NCBI RefSeq assembly: GCF_002407185.1
Contig: NZ_CP023563.1
Location: 1,674,001 to 1,738,000 of the forward strand
Source: Brachybacterium vulturis
GTDB lineage: Bacteria; Actinomycetota; Actinomycetes; Actinomycetales; Dermabacteraceae
Direction: 5' to 3'
DNA length: 64,000 nt
Positions 1-9,043 of the stretch are shown here, one piece after another (within the stretch, counting starts at the first letter, position 1; each line of letters opens with the position of its first letter). The notes beneath the pieces were generated by a model. That model saw only the letters and a list, made by a program, of their open reading frames with translations, did no database searches and was not told where the DNA came from. The translations under genes and the position numbers were made by a program.

Positions 1-1052
1 AGGTGCGCCGCCTCATGCAGCAGTGGCTGGTGGCCGCTGAGCAGATGAGCACCGGCGACCTGGTCGGCGGCACCCCGCTCGCCGATCTGCAGGCCGTCCC
101 GCGCGACACCGGCGAGGCCTGGGGATACCCCGCCTCGTCCGTGACGATCACCGTCGGGGCGGGACGATCCTTCTTCGTCGATGCCGAGGGGAGGGACCGC
201 TTCGGTATCGCGGAGCGCATGCCCGAGGCCCTGGCCGACGGCGTCCCGCGCTTCGCCGGCGAAGCGCTGCAGGCCGAGCGCTCCGACGGGGACCTGGTGA
301 TCCAGGCCTGCGCCGACGATGCGCAGGTCGCCATGCACGCCATCCGCAACCTCACCCGGATCGCCGTCGGCACCGCGGCGCTGCGGTGGACGCAGATGGG
401 CTACGGGCGCACGTCCTCCACCTCGACGACGCAGGAGACCCCGCGGAACCTGTTCGGGTACAAGGACGGCACCAACAACCTCAAGCAGGAGGACGGTGCC
501 GAGGAGCTGGGGCGCCACGTGTGGATCGACCGGGCGGACTCCGGCGGGGAGCGCCTGGCCGGCGGCTCGTACATGATGATCCGCAAGATCCGGATGAACC
601 TCGAGACCTGGGATCGGCTGCGATTGATCGAACAGCACGAGATCATCGGGCGCGACAAGCGCTTCGGTGCGCCGCTGACGGTGCCGGACCCGACCTCCGG
701 CGAGGACGAATTCATCGACCCCGATCTCGCGGCCACCGAGGACGGCAGCCCGGTGATCCCCCGCGACGCGCATATCCGCGTCGTCTCCCCGCACACGAAC
801 AAGGGCGCCAGCATGCTGCGCCGCGGCTTCAACTATACCGAGGGCAGCGACTCCCTGGGACGCATCGATGCCGGGCTGTTCTTCATCGCCTACGTGCGCG
901 ACCCGCGAGAGTCCTTCTTCCCGATCCTGGAGCGGATGGTCAGCACCGATGCGCTCGAGGAGTACCTGCGCCACGTCGCCTCCGCGATGTTCGTGGTGCT
1001 GCCCGGCGTGGGCGCGAAGGACACCATGTTCGGGCAGGCGCTGCTGAGCTGA
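1..1052 (+). CDS. efeB: DyP-type deferrochelatase/peroxidase EfeB, 3' part
   Basis: The window opens inside this gene. The reading frame is open from base 3 and the N-terminus (signal peptide and first residues) lies upstream. About 349 residues are visible. They include the DyP signature GYKDGT (visible residues 152-157) and the proximal haem histidine in DAHIRVVSPH (about residue 257), followed by MLRRGFNY, all typical of the EfeB branch. Family members take electrons from peroxide-dependent reactions on haem and are the periplasmic or exported partner of the EfeUO iron importer, so efeO and efeU are expected just upstream of the window. The gene ends at TGA 1050-1052. The next gene is on the opposite strand and converges on it. 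Confidence 0.93.
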   Translation, partial: VRRLMQQWLVAAEQMSTGDLVGGTPLADLQAVPRDTGEAWGYPASSVTITVGAGRSFFVDAEGRDRFGIAERMPEALADGVPRFAGEALQAERSDGDLVIQACADDAQVAMHAIRNLTRIAVGTAALRWTQMGYGRTSSTSTTQETPRNLFGYKDGTNNLKQEDGAEELGRHVWIDRADSGGERLAGGSYMMIRKIRMNLETWDRLRLIEQHEIIGRDKRFGAPLTVPDPTSGEDEFIDPDLAATEDGSPVIPRDAHIRVVSPHTNKGASMLRRGFNYTEGSDSLGRIDAGLFFIAYVRDPRESFFPILERMVSTDALEEYLRHVASAMFVVLPGVGAKDTMFGQALLS

Positions 1053-1068
1053 TCAGCGGCCCGTTCTC

Positions 1069-1401
1069 TCACCGGGCGGTGCGAGCCGCGGCGGCGTGGG
1101 GCGAGCGGACGTCCAGGGCCTCGAGGACTCGCCGGACCAGCTCGCTGAGGGTGCCCGTCTCGTGCAGCCGCGGGGTGTGCGGATGGGGGACCCCGAGCAC
1201 CCACCCGGCACCGGGCTCCGCATCGGTCTTCGCCACGAGCATGGTGGTGCCGTCCGTCAGCGGGATCCGCAGCAGCGGTCGATCCTCGTCGAGCACGAGC
1301 AGTCCCTCGAGGTCCGGGCGGGCATGCACGAGGGCGTGATGGATCTGTTCGCGTTCCAGCCAGTCGCCGAAAGCATCGGCCATGGGGCGGGTGAAGAGCA
1401 T
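1069..1401 (-). CDS. Small conserved hypothetical protein, paralogue of the gene at 19796-20140
   Basis: This is a 110-residue protein with no signal peptide or membrane segment. I do not recognise its family. It is clearly a real gene because a second copy, about 45% identical by eye, lies at 19796-20140. Both share the N-terminal core MxFT-x3-ADAFGDWLER, the middle DExRPLLxIR/IP and a V/IG-I/VPxxPxPxLHD/E stretch. An AAGGAA ribosome site sits 5 bases before ATG 1401. Its 3' end faces efeB, 16 bases away. Acidic and proline-rich composition suggests a small soluble protein, and the sequence does not say what it does. Confidence 0.8.
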   Translation of the reverse strand: MLFTRPMADAFGDWLEREQIHHALVHARPDLEGLLVLDEDRPLLRIPLTDGTTMLVAKTDAEPGAGWVLGVPHPHTPRLHETGTLSELVRRVLEALDVRSPHAAAARTAR

Positions 1402-1489
1402 GCATTTCCTTCCATGGGGACGGGACCGAGCGACAGCGGCTCAGGACGGCGCGAGAGGCATGCCTGCCGTCGCCGCGGGGACAGGTACA

Positions 1490-1505
1490 GCATGCCGTAC
1501 GAATC
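1490..1505 (-). promoter_or_regulatory. Upstream element shared with the paralogous gene at 20 kb
   Basis: On the plus strand this reads GCATGCCGTACGAATC. It lies about 90 bases upstream of the start at 1401. The paralogue has GCATGCCG(CGCA)TACGAGTC at a similar distance (20216-20235). Conservation outside the coding region, at the same spacing, suggests a promoter or operator, although it could equally be a relic of the duplication. Confidence 0.4.
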
Positions 1506-1633
1506 GGACATTTCCACACATTGTCCACGTGAGCGTCCTGCGTCCCAGGTATCTCGGGCGCGTGGCCCGGCCTCGTCCACGGGCGGGGCGGCGTCGGATC
1601 GAGGGCGCTCGCGGAGGGTGGGAGAATGCCGGG

Positions 1634-3295
1634 ATGACCGCCGCTCTCGTCGCCCACGGACTCTCCGGCGGGTTCGGCCACCGCGTCCTGTTCGAGGAGG
1701 TCGACCTCACCGTCGCCCCCGGCGACGTGATCGGGGTGGTCGGCGCCAACGGCGCCGGGAAGACCACGCTGCTGCGGCTGCTGGCCGGGGCCGGGATCCC
1801 GCATGCAGGGACGGTCTCCCTCTCCCCGACCGACGCCTTCGTGGGCTGGCTGCCGCAGGAGCACGAGCGCCGGGCGGGAGAGACCGTCGCCGGGTACATC
1901 GCCCGCCGCACCGGTTGCGCGCGCGCCACCGCCGAGATGGATGCCGCGGCGGCCGCGCTCGCGCACGCTGCGCCACGGGGTGGCCCCGATCCGGCCGACG
2001 TGTACTCGAGCGCCCTGGAGCGCTGGCTCGCCAGCGGCGCCGCCGATCTCGAGGAGCGGATCCCGATGGTGCTCGCGGAGCTCGGCCTGCCGTTCGCCGC
2101 GGAGGAGCTGGAGCGGACCCTGATGACGGGCCTGTCCGGTGGGCAGGCCGCCCGGGTGGGACTGGCCGCGCTGCTGCTGAGCCGCTTCGACCTGGTGCTG
2201 CTGGACGAGCCCACCAACGATCTCGACCTCGACGGGCTCCAGCGGCTGGAGGGCTTCGTCCAGCAGCTGCGCGGGGGAGCGGTGCTGGTCAGCCACGACC
2301 GCGAGTTCCTGGCCCGCTGCGTCACCGAGGTGCTCGAGCTCGATCCCGCCCAGCACTCCCACCGCCTGTACGGCGGCGGGTACGAGGCCTACCTCGAGGA
2401 GCGCGCCACCGTGCGCCGCCATGCCCGCGAGCAGTACGACCAGTTCGCCGCGACCAAGGCCGATCTGGTCTCCCGGGCCCGCACCCAGCGCGAATGGTCC
2501 AGCCAGGGCGTGCGCAACGCGATGAGGAAGGCCCCGGACAACGACAGGATCCGCCGCCGCGCACAGTCCGAGTCCAGCGAGAAGCAGGCGCGCAAGGTGC
2601 GGCAGCTGGAGAGCCGGATCGCGCGGCTCGACGAGGTCGCCGAGCCCCGCAAGGAGTGGCAGCTGCAGTTCTCGATCGGCGCCGCCCCTCGCTCCAGCTC
2701 CGTGGTGGCGACGCTCACCGGTGCCGTGGTGCGCCAGGGCGGCTTCACCCTGGGACCGGTCTCGGTGCAGGTCGCTGCCGGGGACCGGATCGGGATCACG
2801 GGCGCCAACGGGGCCGGGAAGTCGACCCTGCTGCGGGCCCTGCTGGGGGCCCGGGAGGTCGACGAGGGCTCGGCCGCACTCGGGGCGAGCGTGCGGATCG
2901 GCGAGATCGACCAGGCCCGCTCGCTGTTCACCGGCACGGCGCCGCTCGCCGACGTCGTCGAGGCGCAGCTGCCCGCGCTGAGCCCGGCGGAGGTGCGCAC
3001 GCTGCTGGCGAAGTTCGCTCTGCGGGCGGACCACGTGGACCGCCCCGCCGCCGAGCTGTCACCGGGGGAACGCACCCGCGCCGCCCTGGCGCTGCTGCAG
3101 GCCCGCGGCGTGAACCTGCTGGTGCTGGACGAACCCACCAACCACCTGGACCTGCCCGCGATCGAGCAGCTCGAGCAGGCGCTGGAGAGCTACCAGGGCG
3201 CGCTGCTGCTGGTCACCCATGATCGGCGCATGCTGGAGACGGTGCGCATCGACCGGCGCTGGCACGTCGAGCGGGGGAGCGTCCGCGAGCTCTGA
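1634..3295 (+). CDS. ABC-F family ATP-binding protein
   Basis: A soluble protein of 553 residues with two ATP-binding cassettes in one chain and no membrane domain, which is the ABC-F layout. Walker A motifs are GANGAGKT (about residues 38-45) and GANGAGKS (about 391-398). The signature motifs are LSGGQAAR and LSPGERTR, with Walker B LLDEPTND and LVLDEPTNH. The charged linker between the cassettes is about 60-80 residues and rich in Arg/Lys/Gln. ABC-F proteins act on the ribosome, either as translation factors or as antibiotic-protection proteins, and the sequence alone does not separate these. ATG 1634 is chosen because it starts directly before the first cassette and has a GGGAG upstream. 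The open frame extends upstream to 1382 without resembling protein. Confidence 0.92.
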   Translation: MTAALVAHGLSGGFGHRVLFEEVDLTVAPGDVIGVVGANGAGKTTLLRLLAGAGIPHAGTVSLSPTDAFVGWLPQEHERRAGETVAGYIARRTGCARATAEMDAAAAALAHAAPRGGPDPADVYSSALERWLASGAADLEERIPMVLAELGLPFAAEELERTLMTGLSGGQAARVGLAALLLSRFDLVLLDEPTNDLDLDGLQRLEGFVQQLRGGAVLVSHDREFLARCVTEVLELDPAQHSHRLYGGGYEAYLEERATVRRHAREQYDQFAATKADLVSRARTQREWSSQGVRNAMRKAPDNDRIRRRAQSESSEKQARKVRQLESRIARLDEVAEPRKEWQLQFSIGAAPRSSSVVATLTGAVVRQGGFTLGPVSVQVAAGDRIGITGANGAGKSTLLRALLGAREVDEGSAALGASVRIGEIDQARSLFTGTAPLADVVEAQLPALSPAEVRTLLAKFALRADHVDRPAAELSPGERTRAALALLQARGVNLLVLDEPTNHLDLPAIEQLEQALESYQGALLLVTHDRRMLETVRIDRRWHVERGSVREL

Positions 3296-3325
3296 CGCGG
3301 CGGTCCCGGTCCTGGGCAGTCGGGG

Positions 3326-4918
3326 TCAGGCGCCCTGCTCGCCGCGGATCAGGTCTGCGGCGCGCTCGCCGATCAGCATGGTGGTGAGGTTGGGGTTCAC
3401 CGCGACCAGCTGCGGCATCACCGAGCCGTCGACCACGCGCAGGCCCGTGACGCCCTTGACCCGCAGCTGCGGATCCAGCGGCGACATGTCGTCGTCGATC
3501 GCGCCCATCCGGCACGAGCCCGCCGGGTGGTAGACGGTGTTGTGCGTCGCGGCGACGTAGTCGGCGATCTCCTCATCGGACTGCACGGCCTCACCGGGGA
3601 ACAGCTCCCGGCCGCGGAAGGCATCCATGCCGGGCTGGGCGATGATCTCGCGGGCCCTGCGGATCCCGGCCACCGCGACGGCCATGTCATGGCCCTCCTC
3701 GTCGGTGAAGTAGCGCGGATCGACCTTCGGCTTGTCGCGGTAATCGATCGTGCGCAGCCGCACCGTGCCGCGCGAGCGGGCGTGGGTGACGTTCGGCGTG
3801 AGCGCGAAGGACTCCGGCGAGGTGGGATAGCCCTGACGCCGGGTGTGCATGTCGAAGGGCACCGAGCCGTAGTGCATCATCAGGTCCGGCAGGTCCAGGC
3901 CCGCCTCGGTGGCGGCGAAGATCCCGATCTCCCACCACTGGGTGCTCTCCCGCGTCATCGGCTGCGCCGACTCCCAGGAGATGACCGCTTCCGGGTGGTC
4001 CTGCAGGTTCGAGCCGACGCCGGGGGAGTCCACCCGCACCTCGATGCCCACCTCGCGCAGGTGCTCGGCGGGGCCGATCCCGGAGAGCATCAGCAGCTTG
4101 GGGGAGTCGATCGCCCCGGCGGAGAGGATCACCTCGCGGCGGGCGTGCAGGAGCGAGGAGCGGTCGAAGGCGTTGTCGATGTACTCCACGCCCGTGGCGC
4201 GCTGCTCCTGGTCGAAGAGCACCCGCATCACCTGCCGGTCGGTGAGGACGTGCAGGTTCTCGCGCTCCCGGTTCGGGTGCAGGTAGGAGACGGAGGAGGA
4301 GGCGCGGGTGCCGTCGGCCTGACGGTTCACCTGGAACCAGTTCGCGCCGGTCACGACGGTCTCGAAGTCGTTGAACGTGGCCCTCGGGATGCCGGCCTGC
4401 TCGCAGGCCTCCAGCAGCGCGACGCCCACGGGATCCTCGGGCGGGACATCCATCAGGTGCACCGGACCGTCGGTGCCGTGGCCCTCCCCGCTGCGGTCCA
4501 GGTTCGTCTCCAGGCGCGCGATCAGCGGCATGATCGTCGCCGCATTCCAGCCCTCCGCGCCGAGCTGCTCCCACAGGTCCATGTCCTCCGCCGGCGGGTG
4601 GAAGGCGATGCAGGAGTTGTGGGAGGAGCAGCCGCCCAGCACCTTCGCACGGGCGTGGCGCATGAAGGAGTTGCCCCTCTCCTGCGGCTCGATCGGATAA
4701 TCCCAGTCCAGCCCGCCCCCCAGCAGCTCGGGCCACCGCTTCAGCTGCAGCACCTCCTCGTGCTCGAGATCGGAGGGACCGGCCTCGAGCAGAGCCACCT
4801 CGACGGACGGGTCCTCGCTGAGGCGAGCGGCGAGAGCCGCGCCGGCGGAGCCGCCGCCGACGATGACGTAGTCGAACTCGGCGAGAGGGTTCTCGGAGGG
4901 GAGGTCCTGCGGGGACAT
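3326..4918 (-). CDS. betA: Choline dehydrogenase (GMC oxidoreductase) BetA
   Basis: A GMC-family flavoprotein of 530 residues. The FAD-binding GGGSAG motif is at residues 21-26 after a short N-terminus. GAIDSPKLLMLSGIGP (GMC signature 2) lies mid-chain, and the C-terminal region carries YHPAGSCRMG and VNPNLTTMLIGERAADLI, which hold the active-site His and Asn. The expected reaction is oxidation of choline to betaine aldehyde at the membrane or in the cytoplasm. Start ATG 4918 has AGGAAG at a good distance; an in-frame ATG at 4978 would add an unlikely proline-rich leader. It is the last gene of betT-betB-betA, 86 bases after betB. The identification as BetA rather than another GMC enzyme rests mainly on this context. 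Confidence 0.9.
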   Translation of the reverse strand: MSPQDLPSENPLAEFDYVIVGGGSAGAALAARLSEDPSVEVALLEAGPSDLEHEEVLQLKRWPELLGGGLDWDYPIEPQERGNSFMRHARAKVLGGCSSHNSCIAFHPPAEDMDLWEQLGAEGWNAATIMPLIARLETNLDRSGEGHGTDGPVHLMDVPPEDPVGVALLEACEQAGIPRATFNDFETVVTGANWFQVNRQADGTRASSSVSYLHPNRERENLHVLTDRQVMRVLFDQEQRATGVEYIDNAFDRSSLLHARREVILSAGAIDSPKLLMLSGIGPAEHLREVGIEVRVDSPGVGSNLQDHPEAVISWESAQPMTRESTQWWEIGIFAATEAGLDLPDLMMHYGSVPFDMHTRRQGYPTSPESFALTPNVTHARSRGTVRLRTIDYRDKPKVDPRYFTDEEGHDMAVAVAGIRRAREIIAQPGMDAFRGRELFPGEAVQSDEEIADYVAATHNTVYHPAGSCRMGAIDDDMSPLDPQLRVKGVTGLRVVDGSVMPQLVAVNPNLTTMLIGERAADLIRGEQGA

Positions 4919-5004
4919 GGCTGCTGCTTCCTGTCGAGGGAGGGGTGGGGGAGGTGGGCCGGCCCCGGCACGCTGCACGAGGGGCCGGCCCAGGAGCGCG
5001 GGGC

Positions 5005-6489
5005 TCAGCCCTTGCGCGGGAACCAGCCGGTGACGGCCGGTTCGGTGTTCTCATAGATGTGCTTGGACTCGGTGTACTCCTCGAGCCCGGTGGGGCCCAG
5101 CTCGCGGCCCACGCCCGACATCTTGAACCCGCCCCACTCCGCCTGCGGCAGGTAGGGGTGGTAGTCGTTGATCCAGATGGTGCCGTGGCGCAGGCGCCGC
5201 GAGACCCGGTTCGCGACCCCGGAATCCGAGGTCCATACGCCGCCGGCCAGGCCGTACTCGGTGTGGTTGGCGATCGCGATCGCCTCCTGTTCGGTGGAGA
5301 AGGTCTCCACGGTGATCACCGGGCCGAAGCCCTCCTCGACCACTGCGGGGTTGTCCACGGTGCAGTCATCCAGCACGGTCGGCGCGAAGAAGAAGCCCCG
5401 CTCGTGCTCGGGGCCGCCCCAATGGCCGCCGGTGCGCAGCCGGGCACCGGCCGCGATGCCGCGCTGGACGTAGTCGGTGACCTTGTCGCGATGCTCCTTC
5501 GAGATCAGCGGACCGGTCTCCGCCTGCTCCTCCAGCGGGCCGCCCATCACGATGCCCTCGGCGCGGGCCACCAGGTCATCGACGAACCGCTCGGCGATGG
5601 TGTCCTGCACGATCAGGCGGGTGCCTGCCGAGCACAGCAGGCCGGAGTCCATGAACGCGGCGTTGAGCGCGTTGTCGAGCGCGGCCTCGTAGTCGGCGTC
5701 GGCGAACACCACGTTGGGGTTCTTCCCACCCAGCTCGAGGGCGACCTTCTTGATGCCCTGCGCGGCCGCCCCCGCGATCTTCCGCCCGGTGACCAGGCCG
5801 CCCGTGAAGGAGACCAGGTCGATCTCCGGGTGGGAGGACAGCGGCGCTCCGACCACGGCGCCGTCCCCGAGGACCAGGTTCGCGACCCCGGCGGGCAGGC
5901 CCAGCCGGTCCAGCACGTCGAGGATCAAGATGGTGGTGTGCGGGGTGAGCTCGGCGGGCTTGATGATGAACGAGTTGCCGGCCGCGAGGGCCGGGGCGAT
6001 CTTCCACGCGGCCTGCAGCAGCGGGAAGTTCCAGGGCGTGATCATGCCGCACACGCCGATCGGCTCGTGGACCACGCGGGAGATCACGCTCTGGTCCCCG
6101 GCATCGATCAGGCGGCCCGGGTTCTGGCCGGCGATCTTGCCGAAGTAGCGGAAGCAGGCGGTGATGTCGTCCATATCGCCCTCGGCCTCGACCAGGCGCT
6201 TGCCGGTGTCGAAGGCCTCGGCGCGGGCGAACTCGGCCTTGCGCTCCTGGAGCGTGTCGGCGACCTGCAGCAGGAAGTCGCCGCGCTCGGCGGCGGGCCT
6301 GTCGGCCCAGACGCGGGACTCGAAGGCCCGACGGGCCGCGAGGACGGCCCGCTCGACGTCCTCCGCGGTGGCCTCGGAGACCACGCCGACCTCGCTCTGA
6401 TCGGCCGGGCAGATCACCGTGCGGGTCTGGCCGGAGGACGAGGCGACCCACTCTCCGTCGATGAACAGGGTGGCGGTGGGCTCAGTCAT
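5005..6489 (-). CDS. betB: Betaine aldehyde dehydrogenase BetB
   Basis: An NAD(P)-dependent aldehyde dehydrogenase of 494 residues, the usual length. The general base Glu lies in LELGGKNPN (E252) and the nucleophile Cys in LLCSAGT (C286). The N-terminal TPWNFPL and IKPAELTP motifs bind the cofactor. It should convert betaine aldehyde to glycine betaine, an osmoprotectant. The usual FTGS motif is FTGG here (about residues 228-231), a small departure in the cofactor site. The start codon overlaps the last 8 bases of betT, indicating translational coupling. A decayed copy of part of this gene lies at 21.4-21.8 kb. Confidence 0.93.
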   Translation of the reverse strand: MTEPTATLFIDGEWVASSSGQTRTVICPADQSEVGVVSEATAEDVERAVLAARRAFESRVWADRPAAERGDFLLQVADTLQERKAEFARAEAFDTGKRLVEAEGDMDDITACFRYFGKIAGQNPGRLIDAGDQSVISRVVHEPIGVCGMITPWNFPLLQAAWKIAPALAAGNSFIIKPAELTPHTTILILDVLDRLGLPAGVANLVLGDGAVVGAPLSSHPEIDLVSFTGGLVTGRKIAGAAAQGIKKVALELGGKNPNVVFADADYEAALDNALNAAFMDSGLLCSAGTRLIVQDTIAERFVDDLVARAEGIVMGGPLEEQAETGPLISKEHRDKVTDYVQRGIAAGARLRTGGHWGGPEHERGFFFAPTVLDDCTVDNPAVVEEGFGPVITVETFSTEQEAIAIANHTEYGLAGGVWTSDSGVANRVSRRLRHGTIWINDYHPYLPQAEWGGFKMSGVGRELGPTGLEEYTESKHIYENTEPAVTGWFPRKG

Positions 6490-8734
6490 GTCGCTCCTTG
6501 GGGTCGGTGGTCGCTGCGGGCTCGTGAACCGTCGGCGCGGAGCCGGCGGGGCGGTGGAGGTGGTCGGTGTCGGCCCAGGTGTTCGGTGCGGTGACGGGGA
6601 CCGTACCGGTGGCCGTACCGATCTCGGAGCTCAGGGTCAGGTACATGATGTGCGCATCGTAGGAGTCCAGGAGATCGGCGATCACCTGCTCCTTGGAGTA
6701 CCCCATGATGTCGTGGCCGCGGGAGCCGAGGGACGAGAAGATCTCCACGCGGTAGTAGGTATCGCGCACCGCGGCCAGGTTCGCCGCGAAGCTCGGCGTC
6801 GAGTAGGCCACCGGATAGGTCTGGTACTTGAAGTCCTCGCCCTCGGGGAAGGAGACGACCAGGTCCACGAAGGGCAGCGCGCTGTCCGGGTGGGCGCCGC
6901 GCTGGCAGGCGACGTCGGCCCCGAGCGTGCCCAGCTCCTCCGCGACCTCCTCCACGGCGGGGGTGGCCACGGTGTCGACGAAGGTCCTCGCCTGCTCGGC
7001 GGAGGCATAGGACATGCGGTGCTGGAGGCGCGTGCGCCACGACCCCCGCTCGCCGCCCCCGGCCTCGCGGACCCGGCTGGTCAGCAGCGCGGGAAGCGTC
7101 GCCTGCCGGGATTCGAGGTTGATGCTCTCGGTCCTGAGCACCTTCCACAGGCTGAACATGACCAGGTACAGCATCACGGACAGCGGCAGCCCGACCATCA
7201 CGGTCGCGGCCTGCAGGGTGTAGACGCCGTTGATGAACAGCATCACGAGGGTCAGGGCGCCGGTGATCACGGCCCACACGATGCGCAGCCAGGGCGGGCC
7301 GTCCGAGTCCGCGGTGGTGGTCTTGGAGGTCATGTTCGCCATCACCAGCGAGCCGGAGTCCGCCGAGGTGGTGTAGAAGAACAGACCGGTGAGAAGGGCG
7401 AGGGTGACGGTGAAGGTCGAACCCGGGTACTGCTCGAGCAGGTTGAAGAACCCGGACTCGGGCTGGTTCACGGCGAGATCGAGGAACTTCTCGTCGTCGA
7501 AGAAGCTCATGGCGGCATTCCCGAAGATCGAGACCCACAGCAGGATGAAGGAGAACGGGATCAGCAGCACGCCGACCACGAACTGGCGCAGGGTGCGGCC
7601 CCGGGAGATGCGCGCCAGGAACAGGCTCACGAAGGGCGCCCAGGCGATCCACCAGGCCCAGAAGAACAGCGTCCAGTCGGCCATCCACTGGTCGGCGGGA
7701 TAGTCCGCCGCCCCCTCGCTGTACGCGAAGGTGTTCATCAGCATCGAGGGGAACCGGGAGAAGAAGTCGCCGATGTTCTGGACCAGCGAGTTCAGCAGCT
7801 GATGGGTGTTCCCGGAGAACAGCACCCAGAGCATCAGGACCAGGGCGAGGAGCACGTTGAGCTCGGAGAGCCGACGGATGCCCTTGTCCACCCCGGAGAC
7901 GGTGGAGAGGATGGTGATGAACACGGCCAGCGCCATGAGCGCGACCTGCACCGCGACCGAGGTCGGGATGCCGAACAGCGCGGAGAGCCCGAAGTTGAGG
8001 AAGACCACGCCGATGCCGAGGGACACCGAGATGCCGAAGATGGTGCCGATGGTCGCGCCGATCTCGGCGACGTGGCCGATGGGCCCGTGGATCCGCTTGC
8101 CGAAGATCGGCGCCAGGGCGGAACGGATCGACAGCGGCAGGTGGTAGCGGTAGGCGAAGAGGCCGAAGGCCATGCCCATCAGCGCATACATCGCCCAGCC
8201 GGGGATCCCGTAGTGGAAGATCGTCCAGATCGTCGCCATCCGCGCGGCCTCCGCGGACCCGGCGGGGACGTCCGGCGGGGTGAGCACGTTCGTGGCGGGC
8301 CCGGAGATCCCGAAGAACATCAGGTCCACGCCGATACCGGCCGCGAACAGCATGGCCGCCCAGGTGAACATGTTGTATTTGGGCAGCGAATGGTCCGGCC
8401 CCATCTTCGTGCCGCCCACCTTGGAGAACGCGACGATCAGCACGAACACCACCACGATGGCGGCGGTCAGGACGTAGTACCAGCCGAAGTTCGTGGCCAC
8501 CCACGCCATGGAGCCGAAGATGACGTCCGCTGCGGTGTCCGGCCAGATCCCGGCGAACAGCACGAAGCCGACGATGATCACGGCGGTGCCGAGGAACACC
8601 GGCCAGTTCACCGGGGAGCGGGAGGGCCGCGCGGCACCGGTCGAGGTGGAGCTCGGTCCTTCATCCCCGCCGCCGGGGTTCGGCCCGCCTCCGAGGGAGT
8701 CAGCTGGGCGAGGAGAGGGAGTGGCCTCAGCCAT
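6482..8734 (-). CDS. betT: BCCT family choline/glycine-betaine transporter, BetT-like
   Basis: A 750-residue membrane carrier. Twelve hydrophobic segments span about residues 45-550. The BCCT tryptophan-rich stretch reads FFWAWWIAWAPFVSLF and is followed by ARISRGRTLRQFVVG. After the last segment comes a cytoplasmic tail of about 190 residues, the arrangement seen in BetT-type proteins where the tail tunes activity to osmotic strength. The N-terminus carries a disordered Gly/Pro/Ser-rich leader. Start ATG 8734 is preceded by GAAAGGA. It leads the betT-betB-betA operon, so choline uptake and oxidation are made together. Substrate choice (choline rather than betaine) is inferred from the neighbours. 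Confidence 0.9.
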   Translation of the reverse strand: MAEATPSPRPADSLGGGPNPGGGDEGPSSTSTGAARPSRSPVNWPVFLGTAVIIVGFVLFAGIWPDTAADVIFGSMAWVATNFGWYYVLTAAIVVVFVLIVAFSKVGGTKMGPDHSLPKYNMFTWAAMLFAAGIGVDLMFFGISGPATNVLTPPDVPAGSAEAARMATIWTIFHYGIPGWAMYALMGMAFGLFAYRYHLPLSIRSALAPIFGKRIHGPIGHVAEIGATIGTIFGISVSLGIGVVFLNFGLSALFGIPTSVAVQVALMALAVFITILSTVSGVDKGIRRLSELNVLLALVLMLWVLFSGNTHQLLNSLVQNIGDFFSRFPSMLMNTFAYSEGAADYPADQWMADWTLFFWAWWIAWAPFVSLFLARISRGRTLRQFVVGVLLIPFSFILLWVSIFGNAAMSFFDDEKFLDLAVNQPESGFFNLLEQYPGSTFTVTLALLTGLFFYTTSADSGSLVMANMTSKTTTADSDGPPWLRIVWAVITGALTLVMLFINGVYTLQAATVMVGLPLSVMLYLVMFSLWKVLRTESINLESRQATLPALLTSRVREAGGGERGSWRTRLQHRMSYASAEQARTFVDTVATPAVEEVAEELGTLGADVACQRGAHPDSALPFVDLVVSFPEGEDFKYQTYPVAYSTPSFAANLAAVRDTYYRVEIFSSLGSRGHDIMGYSKEQVIADLLDSYDAHIMYLTLSSEIGTATGTVPVTAPNTWADTDHLHRPAGSAPTVHEPAATTDPKERHD

Positions 8735-9043
8735 CACGGTCCTTTCGTTCACGGGGCGAGCGTCGCGGACCTGCTCGCGCGGCGAGCAGGCCCAGCGGTG
8801 GGATCGGAGCCGGCGACAGGAGAGACATCCCCAGGTCGCAGGCCGTTCGACCCTAGATCGGTTCGGGGCCCGGGCCCAACGGGACACCCCGTAAGTGACC
8901 GAGCAGTCACTTGCAGGATCCGGGCAGGACAGCGCCGTCGGACCCGGGCGGTGCGTGCTCTGTGTCCTGCAGCACGTTCGGTGTTCAGGAGACCTTGCCC
9001 GACTCGTGGGCACCGCTCGCGAGCTCCGGTGAACGCTCGGAGC
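8735..9043. other. Intergenic region holding the betT promoter region
   Basis: These 309 bases hold no convincing gene. They carry the palindrome at 8893-8912 and, on the minus strand, a possible promoter: TTGGGC and TAGGGT separated by 18 bases, ending near 8850. Further left lies an untranslated betT leader of over 100 bases in which I see no clear structure. Confidence 0.5.
8893..8912. promoter_or_regulatory. TetR/BetI-like operator upstream of betT
   Basis: AAGTGACCGAGCAGTCACTT is an imperfect 20-base palindrome (16 of 20 positions symmetric) with arms AAGTGAC/GTCACTT. It lies about 160 bases before betT, just upstream of the candidate promoter. TetR-family repressors, including BetI, bind such sites. 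No betI gene is visible in the window, so the regulator would act from elsewhere. Confidence 0.5.

Noticed and set aside
890-3034. A 714-codon frame antisense to the ABC-F gene
   Set aside because: The ABC-F frame has both Walker and signature motifs; this one has none.
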